Shown here: piece after piece, positions 1-6,055 of the stretch
How the letters are laid out: each line of letters opens with the position of its first letter
Numbering within the stretch: position 1 is the first letter of the stretch
Assembly (NCBI GenBank): GCA_023451415.1
Contig: JAEXZK010000110.1
Coordinates: forward strand, 1 to 9,892
Reading direction: 5' to 3'
DNA: 9,892 nucleotides
Origin: Bacillota bacterium
Lineage (GTDB): Bacteria; Bacillota; Clostridia; Oscillospirales; Ruminococcaceae
The notes under the pieces: model-generated
What the model was told of the DNA's origin: nothing
What the model saw: only the letters and a program-made list of their open reading frames with translations
Databases searched by the model: none
Program-made: the position numbers and the translations under genes

Positions 1-143
1 CCTATGACCCCAGGATGATCTGGAAACCGGTAACACCCGCAATGTTCCTGTTTTATTTTGGATATGCCGTGCTCTGTCTGATGCCCCTGGGACTGGAGCT
101 TTGGACAGATTATCAATTCCAGAAAGCGAGAGGAAACCTATAA
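1..143 (+). CDS. C-terminal tail of an unrecognised membrane protein (partial)
   Basis: An open frame runs in from the left edge (first full codon at 3) and stops at TAA 141-143, giving 46 residues. The middle (PAMFLFYFGYAVLCLMPLGL) is a clear hydrophobic membrane-spanning segment, followed by a short polar, basic end (FQKARGNL). No family motif is visible in so short a piece, so no function is assigned. A strong bidirectional hairpin about 110 bases downstream would end its transcript. The base composition is A/T-rich compared with the genes after position 1600. The reading frame and membrane segment are seen directly. That it is a true gene end is inferred from its protein-like composition and the terminator behind it. 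Confidence 0.55.
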   Translation, partial: YDPRMIWKPVTPAMFLFYFGYAVLCLMPLGLELWTDYQFQKARGNL

Positions 144-253
144 AAAACACATTTATTTATGTCCATTGCCTCTGATAGTCTGCCTTTTATAAAATTCTGC
201 TCGTCAAAAAGGAACACTGAGTAGAACAGAAAAATTATATGCCATAAACAAAG

Positions 254-299
254 AAAACCGTCAGAACCCGCTTTTGCAAGTTCTGACGGTTTTGTAATT
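254..299. terminator. Bidirectional intrinsic terminator
   Basis: A perfect 14-bp inverted repeat (254-267 with 280-293, arms AAAACCGTCAGAAC / GTTCTGACGGTTTT) encloses a 12-base loop. T-rich sequence follows on the forward strand (to about 300). On the reverse strand the A-rich stretch before 254 reads as a T-tract. It lies between the forward partial gene ending at 143 and the reverse gene ending at 326, so it can stop both converging transcripts. Confidence 0.85.
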
Positions 300-325
300 T
301 GTTATTCCTCTGGTACAACTATTTT

Positions 326-814
326 TTAGCACACAGGTACATAGATTTGCATCAAATTACCGGAGTATACTTCGAAGTTGCATTTCTCATCATCGTGACG
401 ATATCCACTGATAGGGAACCATTCCTCAAAAATATACTGCCACAGATTCTTAATTGCTTGAACATAAGCAGTCTGTCCGGACGATATAAGCTGGGAATCC
501 AGCGTGAAAATTGCGTATTTGGCAGCTGGAATTTCTAATATTTCCATGCTGTTAGGTACAGTTCCGACGGGTTCTACTCTTTCGCCAAAGAAGAACTGCA
601 TTTCAAAATCGCCTGTTTCTTTGCATTTCCAGAAGGCAATCTCCATGCCGATTTTGTTCTCTATTCCTGCATAAGCAGCTTTGTCCATATTGGAAAAGTC
701 AACTTTAGACCAATAGGCAGCCCGGTCTACAGTGCGACAGAGATTGGTCCATTCGGCTTCATACGAATAACCGATGGCAAAAATTGTGCTCTCTTCTCTA
801 ATGACAGGGTTCAT
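326..814 (-). CDS. GyrI-like / AraC effector-binding domain protein, stand-alone
   Basis: The 162-residue protein consists of a single GyrI-like small-molecule-binding domain, the module that in BmrR- and Rob-type regulators binds ligands. Supporting features are the N-terminal beta strand with R-E-E-S-T-I-F-A-I-G, the central strand AAKYAIFTLDSQL, the helix YVQAIKNLWQYIFEEWFPISGYR (about 116-138), and the closing FEVYSG....QIYVPV, which is the usual family ending. There is no DNA-binding helix-turn-helix, so it is the single-domain form; members may act as ligand binders, anti-toxins or small hydrolases. The ATG at 814 is preceded by AGGAGG six bases upstream (821-826 on the forward strand). 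Codon usage is A/T-rich, unlike the genes after 1600, which suggests separate ancestry. The fold assignment is firm; the ligand is unknown. Confidence 0.85.
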   Translation of the reverse strand: MNPVIREESTIFAIGYSYEAEWTNLCRTVDRAAYWSKVDFSNMDKAAYAGIENKIGMEIAFWKCKETGDFEMQFFFGERVEPVGTVPNSMEILEIPAAKYAIFTLDSQLISSGQTAYVQAIKNLWQYIFEEWFPISGYRHDDEKCNFEVYSGNLMQIYVPVC

Positions 815-967
815 ATTGTACCTCCTGAAAAGAATAGTTCTTCGAAAACCTCCATCAAATAGATGGGTGCTACTTAAGTGTAAAACGACCGTTGATCTTC
901 AACTCCATAGTTCATCAGAAGCATTTTGAATCATTGCCTGAAAAAGATGAGGGATTATTTTAATTAA

Positions 968-996
968 AGAATAACACAAGTATGCATAACTGTAAA
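968..996 (-). promoter_or_regulatory. Promoter for the GyrI-like gene
   Basis: On the reverse strand, TTTACA (991-996) and TATTCT (968-973) are separated by exactly 17 bases. A TG dinucleotide one base before the -10 gives an extended -10. Transcription would start near 961, leaving a leader of about 145 bases before the ATG at 814. The leader contains two tiny overlapping frames (11 and 16 codons) without convincing ribosome sites, and nothing else recognisable. Confidence 0.55.
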
Positions 997-1037
997 TGGT
1001 AAGTTGAGATTGGAAAATATTATTTCGAAAAAAGGTA

Positions 1038-1074
1038 AAAGCAGCCAGTTTTCTTTATGAAAACTGGCTGCTTT
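1038..1074 (-). terminator. Intrinsic terminator of tRNA-Pro
   Basis: A perfect 16-bp inverted repeat (1038-1053 with 1059-1074) has a 5-base loop. On the reverse strand the hairpin starts at the last base of the tRNA CCA end and is followed by TACC and a run of six T. It therefore ends the tRNA transcript immediately after the mature 3' end. Confidence 0.85.
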
Positions 1075-1149
1075 GGTCCGAGTGGGGAGATTCGAACTCC
1101 CGGCATCTTGAACCCAAATCAAGCGCCCTACCAACTGGGCCACACCCGG
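1074..1149 (-). tRNA. tRNA-Pro (anticodon UGG)
   Basis: A full cloverleaf of 76 bases including an encoded CCA. The acceptor stem is CCGGGTG with CACTCGG (seven pairs, one G-U). The D stem is GCCC/GGGC around AGTTGGTA. The anticodon stem CTTGA/TCAAG holds the loop TTTGGGT, giving anticodon TGG for proline CCN codons. The variable loop is 5 bases, and the T arm GGGAG-TTCGAAT-CTCCC is standard. The discriminator base is A. Its terminator abuts the 3' end. No good promoter lies within the 160 bases upstream, so it is probably transcribed from the strong reverse promoter at 1488-1516, through the broken second copy. Confidence 0.95.
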
Positions 1150-1186
1150 ATATTGAATTTGAAGCGGAAAAAGAGATTCTGACAGT

Positions 1187-1222
1187 TGTGGTCAAAACTG
1201 TGGTCAAACCGCAGTTTTGACC
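1187..1222. repeat. GTGGTCAAA tandem and inverted repeats beside tRNA-Pro
   Basis: TGTGGTCAAA occurs twice in direct orientation at 1187-1196 and 1199-1208, a 12-base period. The first copy extended (GGTCAAAACTG, 1190-1200) is perfectly inverted at 1212-1222 (CAGTTTTGACC). Short repeated sites next to a tRNA are typical of binding sites for tyrosine recombinases, but they would also form an 11-bp stem in RNA. The repeats are seen directly; the recombinase role is inference. Confidence 0.7.
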
Positions 1223-1310
1223 AATTTCAAGAAATACATTAAACGGAAAAGTGCTAGTGTCGCAACGGATATTCGGGATGGATAGGGAACCACCGAACAA
1301 ATGGATTAGG

Positions 1311-1438
1311 TCACCCAAAGCAAGCGCGCTACCAACTGCGCTACACCCCGATATGTGGTTTATGAGATTGTCTTTCCATACCCTTGGAGGCCCCTGCCGA
1401 ATGTACCGCCAAGTGCGCCGGGCCTGGGTTCACCCAAA
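1311..1438. repeat. 9-bp direct repeat TCACCCAAA covering the tRNA-Pro anticodon loop
   Basis: TCACCCAAA is present at 1311-1319, exactly at the break point of the truncated tRNA-Pro, and again at 1430-1438. In the reverse direction it reads TTTGGGTGA, that is, the proline anticodon loop plus two bases. The second copy also makes a 6-bp hairpin with TGGGTG at 1446-1451. It could be an attachment-core remnant or chance. Confidence 0.4.
1313..1350 (-). pseudogene. Truncated tRNA-Pro (5' half only)
   Basis: Reading the reverse strand from 1350, the sequence gives a normal acceptor 5' strand (CGGGGTG), TA, a D arm GCGC-AGTTGGTA-GCGC, the anticodon 5' strand CTTGC and the loop TTTGGGT with anticodon TGG. 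It then departs completely from tRNA sequence: the expected GCAAG strand, T arm and acceptor 3' strand are absent. Its first 38 bases closely resemble the intact tRNA-Pro at 1074-1149 but are not identical (acceptor CGGGGTG versus CCGGGTG), so it is a separate copy. The break falls exactly at the end of the anticodon loop. Confidence 0.85.
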
Positions 1439-1487
1439 AAAACTATGGGTGCTCACGTTAAAACAAGTTTATTAATTACGGTTTTTT

Positions 1488-1516
1488 ATTATATCGGATT
1501 GCTGCCGGAAAGTCAA
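1488..1516 (-). promoter_or_regulatory. Strong reverse promoter for the tRNA-Pro locus
   Basis: On the reverse strand, TTGACT (1511-1516) and a perfect TATAAT (1488-1493) are separated by 17 bases. Transcription would start near 1481 and run through about 130 bases of leader, the truncated tRNA-Pro and the intact tRNA-Pro to the terminator at 1038. The leader between 1351 and 1480 holds a small hairpin (1431-1451) and no gene that I can support. Confidence 0.75.
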
Positions 1517-1548
1517 TCAGAAGAAGGAGAAAGCTACCCCCTTTTTTG

Positions 1549-1577
1549 TTGACATGGCCGCCAAATCCCGCTACAAT
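1549..1577 (+). promoter_or_regulatory. Promoter of glyQS
   Basis: A perfect TTGACA (1549-1554) and TACAAT (1572-1577) lie 17 bases apart. The start site would be near 1584, giving a leader of only about 38 bases. That leaves no room for a T-box. This promoter is back to back with the reverse tRNA promoter; the two -35 boxes are 32 bases apart. Confidence 0.85.
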
Positions 1578-1621
1578 AAAGGGGTTATCAGATTTAAAGC
1601 AGTGAATAGGAGGCGTCCCCC

Positions 1622-3019
1622 ATGAACCATGCGGAAAAGAACATGGATACCATCGTCAACTTGTGCAAAAACCGGGGCTTTATTTACCCCGGTTCTGAAA
1701 TTTACGGCGGCCTTGCCAACAGCTGGGACTACGGCCCCCTGGGCGTGGAATTTAAGAACAACGTCAAACGCGCCTGGATGAAGAAATTCGTGCAGGAGAG
1801 CCCCTACAATGTTGGGCTGGATGCCGCTATCCTCATGAACCCCCAGACTTGGATCACCACCGGCCATGTGGCCGGCTTCAGTGACCCTCTGCTGGACTGC
1901 AAGGCCTGCAAGGCCCGTCACCGTGCGGACAAGCTCATTGGCGACGTCCACCCCGAGGTGAACGTGGATGCTATGAGCTTTGACGAGATGGATGCCTTCA
2001 TCAGCGAGCATGAGGACGTCCTTTGTCCGGTTTGCGGCAAGCATAATTTTACCCCCATCCGTAAGTTTAACCTGATGTTCAAGACCGCCATCGGCGTCAC
2101 CGAGGACTCTTCCTCCGTCTGCTACCTGCGCCCCGAGACCGCCCAGGGCATCTTCGTCAATTTTGCCAACATTCAGCGAACCACCCGCCGCAAGCTGCCC
2201 TTCGGCGTCTGCCAGGTGGGCAAGGCGTTCCGCAATGAGATCACCCCCGGCAACTTCACCTTCCGCACCCGGGAGTTTGAGCAGATGGAGTGCGAGTTCT
2301 TCTGCAAGCCCGGCACCGATCTGGAGTGGTTCGCCTACTGGAAGGACACCTGCGAAAACTGGCTGCTGAGCCTGGGAATCAGCCGGGAACACCTGCGCCT
2401 GCGGGATCACGAACCCGCTGAGCTGGCCTTTTACTCCCGGGCCACCACCGACATCGAATATGCCTTCCCGTTCACCGAATGGGGCGAGCTGTGGGGCATC
2501 GCCGACCGCACCAATTACGATCTGGGCCGCCACCAGGAGGCCTCTGGCAAGAGCCTGGAGTACTTTGACCCGGAGACCAACGAGCACTACATCCCCTACG
2601 TCATCGAGCCCTCCCTGGGCTGTGACCGTGTGGCCCTGGCCTTTCTCTGCGAGGCCTACGACGAGGAGCGCCTGGTGGATGCCAAGGGCAAAGAGGATGT
2701 CCGCGTGATCCTGCGGCTGCATCCCTACCTGGCGCCCTTTATGTGCGCGATCCTGCCCCTGACCAAAAAGCTCAGCGGCCCCGCCATGGAGATCCGCAAC
2801 CAGCTGGCCAAGAGGTTCATGGTGGACTTTGACGACGCTGGGTCCATCGGCAAGCGGTACCGCCGCCAGGATGAAATCGGCACCCCCCTGTGCATCACCT
2901 ATGACTTTGAATCCGAGACCGACGGCTGTGTCACCGTCCGGGACCGGGACACCATGGAGCAGGTCCGGATGCCCATCGCGGAGCTGGCCGCCTATGTGGA
3001 GGCCAAGCTGGATTTCTAA
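1622..3019 (+). CDS. glyQS: Glycine--tRNA ligase, dimeric class II type
   Basis: This cytoplasmic enzyme charges tRNA-Gly with glycine using ATP. At 465 residues it is the single-chain homodimeric form rather than the two-gene glyQ/glyS tetramer. The N-terminus ([29 protein letters not shown]) is diagnostic. Two CxxC pairs (C93/C96 and C135/C138) match the zinc-like insertion. Motif 2 lies at about 203-228 ([21 protein letters not shown]) and motif 3 at about 328-340 ([13 protein letters not shown]). The C-terminal anticodon-binding domain (about 365-465) includes [19 protein letters not shown] and [11 protein letters not shown]. The ATG at 1622 follows AGGAGG (1608-1613) by eight bases. Its own promoter sits just upstream and a hairpin follows the stop. 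It looks intact. Unlike many Firmicutes glyQS genes, it has no T-box leader. Confidence 0.97.
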   Translation: MNHAEKNMDTIVNLCKNRGFIYPGSEIYGGLANSWDYGPLGVEFKNNVKRAWMKKFVQESPYNVGLDAAILMNPQTWITTGHVAGFSDPLLDCKACKARHRADKLIGDVHPEVNVDAMSFDEMDAFISEHEDVLCPVCGKHNFTPIRKFNLMFKTAIGVTEDSSSVCYLRPETAQGIFVNFANIQRTTRRKLPFGVCQVGKAFRNEITPGNFTFRTREFEQMECEFFCKPGTDLEWFAYWKDTCENWLLSLGISREHLRLRDHEPAELAFYSRATTDIEYAFPFTEWGELWGIADRTNYDLGRHQEASGKSLEYFDPETNEHYIPYVIEPSLGCDRVALAFLCEAYDEERLVDAKGKEDVRVILRLHPYLAPFMCAILPLTKKLSGPAMEIRNQLAKRFMVDFDDAGSIGKRYRRQDEIGTPLCITYDFESETDGCVTVRDRDTMEQVRMPIAELAAYVEAKLDF

Positions 3020-3028
3020 ACAGACCCA

Positions 3029-3064
3029 AAGCACCCCGGAATGCCATGCCATTCCGGGGTGCTT
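3029..3064 (+). terminator. Hairpin terminator after glyQS
   Basis: A perfect 15-bp stem (3029-3043 with 3050-3064, arm AAGCACCCCGGAATG) with a 6-base loop begins ten bases after the glyQS stop. There is no good T-run behind it (GTGCGT then A's), so termination may be weak or need a factor. The stem is too long and too well placed to be accidental. Confidence 0.65.
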
Positions 3065-3307
3065 GTGCGTAAAAAAGCCACAGGGCGGCCGCACGGCTCC
3101 AAAGAGCCGAAGGCTGGAGGGGGTAAAAAGTTCCCCATGTGCGCTTATAAGAATGCGGCCCGCCGGCCGCGCAAAAAACCCGTTGGCCGGATATTAAAAA
3201 GCGGGAGCGAACGGCCCGCCCACACAAAATGGGATCGAAGATATCGGGCGGCCTCTGTGCTGGAGCACAGAGGGAGGCGATTTTGCCACCTTTTAGGAGG
3301 AACGCAG
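3065..3307 (+). other. GC-rich structured leader/intergenic region before capA-like gene
   Basis: There is no credible gene here. Small hairpins are seen at GGCTC-CAAA-GAGCC (3094-3107 area), GCGGCC-CGCC-GGCCGC (3155-3170), and a perfect 9-bp stem with a 4-base loop at 3252-3273 (CCTCTGTGC / GCACAGAGG). The last ends about 20 bases before the AGGAGG at 3295-3300. I could not find a consensus promoter; the best -10-like element is TATAAG near 3146, without a -35. It matches no riboswitch class I can recognise by eye. Confidence 0.4.
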
Positions 3308-4477
3308 ATGAAAAAAGCCATAGCCCTGGCCTTGTGCCTCTGTCTGGGGCTCGTTGGTTGCGGAGGGGATGGGGCGGCGCCTTCCGCAGCCCTGGCGGAC
3401 ATTCCTCCCGCGCCGCCGTCCTCTTCTGCTTCCGAGCCGGCCCCTTCTTCCGCCCCGGCGGTCCAAATCACCCTTTTGGCTGCCGGAGACAACCTGATCC
3501 ACGACGTGATCTATTGGCAGGCGGCCCGCCGCAGCGGCGGCGCGGGGTATGACTTCCGGCCGGTGTATGCCCGGACGGCGGGGCTGATTGCCGGGGCCGA
3601 CGTGGCCGTCATCAACCAGGAAACGGTGCTGGCTTCGGACGTGGCCCCTCCGGCCAGTTACCCCCTGTTCTGCTCCCCCACCCAGCTGGGGGAACAGCTG
3701 GTGGAAATTGGCTTCGATGTGTTTTTTCTGGCTAACAACCACGCCTATGACCAGGGCGCCCAGGGAGTCCGGGCCAGCCTGGATTTCTGGGACACCCAGG
3801 AGGGCGTGCTGACGGCGGGGGCTTATCGGAACGCCCTGGAGCGGGAAAAGATCCCCATTCTGGAGGCCCAGGGCGTCCGCGTGGCCTTTTTGTCCTGCAC
3901 CCAGAGCACCAACGGCTTGGCCCTGCGGGAGGACGCCCCCGAGGGGGTGGTGCTGCTCTCCCAGGAGGACTTTCTCCGGCGGCAGCTGGAGCGGGCCCGG
4001 GAGGAAGCCGACCTGGTGGTGCTTTCCGTCCACTGGGGGGAGGAAGGGGCCCGGCAGCCCTCCCGGGAGCAGCGGGATACCGCCCGGCGGCTGGCCGGCT
4101 GGGGGGCGGATCTGATCCTGGGGACCCATCCCCACGTCCTCCAGCCCTGGGAGGAGATCCCCCGGGCGGAGGGCCCCAGCGCCCTGGCGGTTTATTCCCT
4201 GGGGAATTTTGTCTCCGCCCAGGCGAGGCCCGAGGAGCTGGCTGGGGGGCTGCTGGAAGTGTCTATTCGGAAAGAGGAGGGCTGCCGGGCCCAGCTGGAA
4301 AGCTGGCGGCTCATCCCCACCGTCACCCACTACGGGCCGGGATTCCGGGAGCTGCGGGTGATCCCCCTGACGGAGTACACACCCCAGCTGGCCCGGGAGC
4401 ACGGCGTCCGGGCGGCTTTTCCCGATTTTGACCTCAATTGGCTGAAGGAACTGTATGGGGATTTGAAGCTTTCCTGA
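3308..4477 (+). CDS. CapA family lipoprotein (poly-gamma-glutamate synthesis / metallophosphatase-like)
   Basis: A 389-residue secreted lipoprotein. The signal peptide MKKAIALALCLCLGLVGC ends in a lipobox L-V-G-C with the lipidated cysteine at residue 18. A Pro/Ser/Ala-rich linker (about 22-52) leads to a CapA (PGA_cap) domain of the calcineurin-like fold. Metal-site motifs are GDNLIH (60-65), INQET (102-106), NNHAYDQG (143-150), SVHWGEE (240-246), GTHPHVLQP (272-280) and YSLGNF (296-301). CapA proteins are linked to poly-gamma-glutamate capsule anchoring or act as exported hydrolases. No capB/capC genes are adjacent, so capsule synthesis is not implied. The frame is open back to 3041, but the start at 3308 is chosen because it gives a full lipoprotein signal and has AGGAGG seven bases upstream. 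It is a single-gene unit, convergent with the transporter gene. Confidence 0.92.
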   Translation: MKKAIALALCLCLGLVGCGGDGAAPSAALADIPPAPPSSSASEPAPSSAPAVQITLLAAGDNLIHDVIYWQAARRSGGAGYDFRPVYARTAGLIAGADVAVINQETVLASDVAPPASYPLFCSPTQLGEQLVEIGFDVFFLANNHAYDQGAQGVRASLDFWDTQEGVLTAGAYRNALEREKIPILEAQGVRVAFLSCTQSTNGLALREDAPEGVVLLSQEDFLRRQLERAREEADLVVLSVHWGEEGARQPSREQRDTARRLAGWGADLILGTHPHVLQPWEEIPRAEGPSALAVYSLGNFVSAQARPEELAGGLLEVSIRKEEGCRAQLESWRLIPTVTHYGPGFRELRVIPLTEYTPQLAREHGVRAAFPDFDLNWLKELYGDLKLS

Positions 4478-4557
4478 AAGGGGGCGCCGGCAGCCGGCGG
4501 CAGGGCTCTGCGAAAAGCGGCGGGGGCCCAGAACAGCGGCAAAGTTCCGCGGAACAG

Positions 4558-4594
4558 CCTGCGCCGGATAAAGCGCGGGAGGGGTTATTTTTGA
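4558..4594 (+). terminator. Possible terminator after the CapA gene
   Basis: A 7-bp stem (CCTGCGC 4558-4564 with GCGCGGG 4573-4579, one G-U) and an 8-base loop are followed, after a short spacer, by TTATTTTT. It overlaps the end of the convergent transporter gene. Other GC-rich dyads in 4480-4560 (CGCCGG-CAG-CCGGCG and the palindrome GTTCCGCGGAAC at 4544-4555) lack T-runs. Confidence 0.35.
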
Positions 4595-5820
4595 GGGCCG
4601 CCAGCCTGCTGGGATAGGGTTACCAGCGCATACCCGGCGGCAAAGAGGATGATGAGCGCCAAGATCCCGTAGGTGGAGGAACCCAGGAGAGCGGCGCAGA
4701 GGCTGATGATAAGCGGCCCGAAAAAATCGGCAAACTTGCCGAAAATATCAAAAAAGCCAAAGTACTCGTTGGACTCCTCCTTGGGGATGATCTGGCCAAA
4801 ATAGGAGCGTGAAAGGGCCTGGATGCCGCCCTGGCAGACGCCCACCGCCACAGCCAGGACCCAGAACTCCCAGACCTGATCCAGCTGGTAGCCAAAGACA
4901 CAGATGCCCGCGTACATGAGGATAAAGACCTTGATCATCCGGAGGGGGCCGTACCGCTTGGAAAGAAGGCCGCTGCCGATGGCACAGGGGAAGGCCACAA
5001 ATTGGGTGAGGAGGAGGGCGAGGATCATCTGCACCGGGTCGATGCCCACCTCGTTGCCGTAGGTGGTGGCCATGGCGATGATGGTGTAGACGCCGTCGAT
5101 ATAGCAGAAATAGCCCAGGACAAAAAAGAGAAGGCCCTTGTCCTGCCGCACCTTGCGGAAGGTAGCCCGAAGGCGGCGGAAGGTATGAGATATCTTGTCC
5201 CGGCGGTCCTCCAGGCCGTAGCGCTGCTTTACCCGCAGCAGCAGGGGGACGGAGAGCAGCAGCCACCAGGCTGCGGTGATGAGAAAGGACGTCCGGAAGG
5301 CCCGGGGAGAAAAGCCGCCCAGGAAGAGCACGGAGATGCCGATTATAAAGGGGATGCAGCTGCCCGCATACCCCCAGGCATAGCCATGGGAGGATATCAT
5401 GTCCATCCGCTGGTCCTCGGTGACGTCGGTGAGCATGGAGTCATAAAAGACATTGCAGGCGGAATAGCCTACACGGGCCGCCACAAAAACCGCCAGGAAG
5501 GCGGTCCACTTTTCCACTGCGGCCAGGAGGACCGCGCCGCAGAGGCCCAGGGCCAAAAAGGCGGAAAAAAGCTTTTTCTTCATGCCGCGGTAGTCCGCCA
5601 GCGCCCCCAGGACAGGGGAGAGGACGGCCAGTATGAGGACGGCGGCTGCGGTGACGCCGCCCCACAGGGCAGTGGCGTCCTCCGAGGCAAAGCCTGCCTC
5701 TTCCACCAGCTGGGCAAAAAAGAGGGGAATGGTAGTGGACACCTGAAGGATGAAAGCGGAATTGGCCACATCGTAAAGGATCCAGCTCTTTTCCATGGGA
5801 GTCAGTTTGAGACGCGGCAA
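4585..5820 (-). CDS. UMF1/Atg22-like major facilitator superfamily transporter
   Basis: An integral membrane transporter of about 411 residues with some twelve hydrophobic segments. Family signatures, numbered from the 5820 start, are WILYDVANSAF (13-23), ADYRGMKKK (about 75-83), YDSMLTDV (126-133), SSHGYAWGYAGSC (143-155), DGVYTIIAMATTYG (242-255) and SRSYFGQIIPKEESNEYFGF (337-356). These match the Atg22-like/UMF1 branch of the superfamily, where bacterial substrates are mostly unknown and fungal Atg22 exports amino acids from the vacuole. Start choice: a TTG at 5820 has GAGGTG seven bases upstream and gives the usual short N-terminus (PRLKLTPMEKSW). An in-frame ATG at 5835 has only a weak site, and the frame is open to 5934. 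It is divergent from ftsH and probably a single-gene unit. Confidence 0.9.
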   Translation of the reverse strand: MPRLKLTPMEKSWILYDVANSAFILQVSTTIPLFFAQLVEEAGFASEDATALWGGVTAAAVLILAVLSPVLGALADYRGMKKKLFSAFLALGLCGAVLLAAVEKWTAFLAVFVAARVGYSACNVFYDSMLTDVTEDQRMDMISSHGYAWGYAGSCIPFIIGISVLFLGGFSPRAFRTSFLITAAWWLLLSVPLLLRVKQRYGLEDRRDKISHTFRRLRATFRKVRQDKGLLFFVLGYFCYIDGVYTIIAMATTYGNEVGIDPVQMILALLLTQFVAFPCAIGSGLLSKRYGPLRMIKVFILMYAGICVFGYQLDQVWEFWVLAVAVGVCQGGIQALSRSYFGQIIPKEESNEYFGFFDIFGKFADFFGPLIISLCAALLGSSTYGILALIILFAAGYALVTLSQQAGGPQK

Positions 5821-5980
5821 GAGGGAACACCTCATTTCTATCCGGTGGTGAATAATGCCTGTGGTCTTATGGCACATCCGCGCAGCGGGGGGCTGTAATT
5901 GGCCATTGGGCGCAGCCCGCGCAGCCGCGGGCAAGGGGGCTTATCGCCTGGCCATAAGTTTATAATGGCCGCTTGCGGTC

Positions 5981-6013
5981 ATTATAGCATACTAACTCCC
6001 TTTATGCTATAAT
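5981..6013. promoter_or_regulatory. Mirror-image divergent promoters for the transporter gene and ftsH
   Basis: An 11-bp perfect inverted repeat, ATTATAGCATA (5981-5991) and TATGCTATAAT (6003-6013), is separated by 11 bases. Each arm is an extended -10 box (TGCTATAAT) pointing outward: the right arm serves ftsH (-10 at 6008-6013, start near 6020) and the left arm the reverse transporter gene (-10 at 5981-5986, start near 5974). Neither has a good -35, as expected for extended -10 promoters. The repeat could also be an operator. The roughly 150 bases of transporter leader hold a GCCCGC/GCGGGC hairpin near 5915-5932. Confidence 0.6.
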
Positions 6014-6055
6014 AATCCTAATTTCTGAATGATAAAAAAGGAGTTGAAAGCTCTT

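Noticed and set aside
1055..1318. Reverse 87-codon frame across the tRNA
   Set aside because: It runs straight through tRNA-Pro and its terminator (the ...GRALDLGSRCREFESP... stretch is translated tRNA), so it is a spurious frame.
1251..1552. Forward frames of 65-74 codons between the tRNA and glyQS
   Set aside because: They translate the broken tRNA-Pro and promoter DNA, have no ribosome site and no family resemblance.
1550..1621. T-box or glycine riboswitch ahead of glyQS
   Set aside because: The leader after the promoter is about 38 bases, too short for either, and no specifier/antiterminator pattern is visible.
1571..3094. Long reverse frame (507 codons) opposite glyQS
   Set aside because: An antisense shadow caused by G/C-rich third positions; glyQS is unmistakable on the other strand.
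3041..3307. 89-residue upstream extension of the CapA frame
   Set aside because: It would start inside the glyQS hairpin and bury the lipoprotein signal; the 3308 ATG has a strong ribosome site.
3293..4402. Long reverse frame opposite the CapA gene
   Set aside because: Low-complexity Gly/Pro/Arg composition, no ribosome site; shadow of the real gene.
4544..4555. Palindrome GTTCCGCGGAAC between the convergent genes
   Set aside because: Short, GC-rich and no T-run; no second copy seen, so no operator or element claim is made.
5002..5898. Forward 298-codon frame opposite the transporter
   Set aside because: Antisense shadow without family motifs; the reverse strand encodes clear UMF1 signatures.
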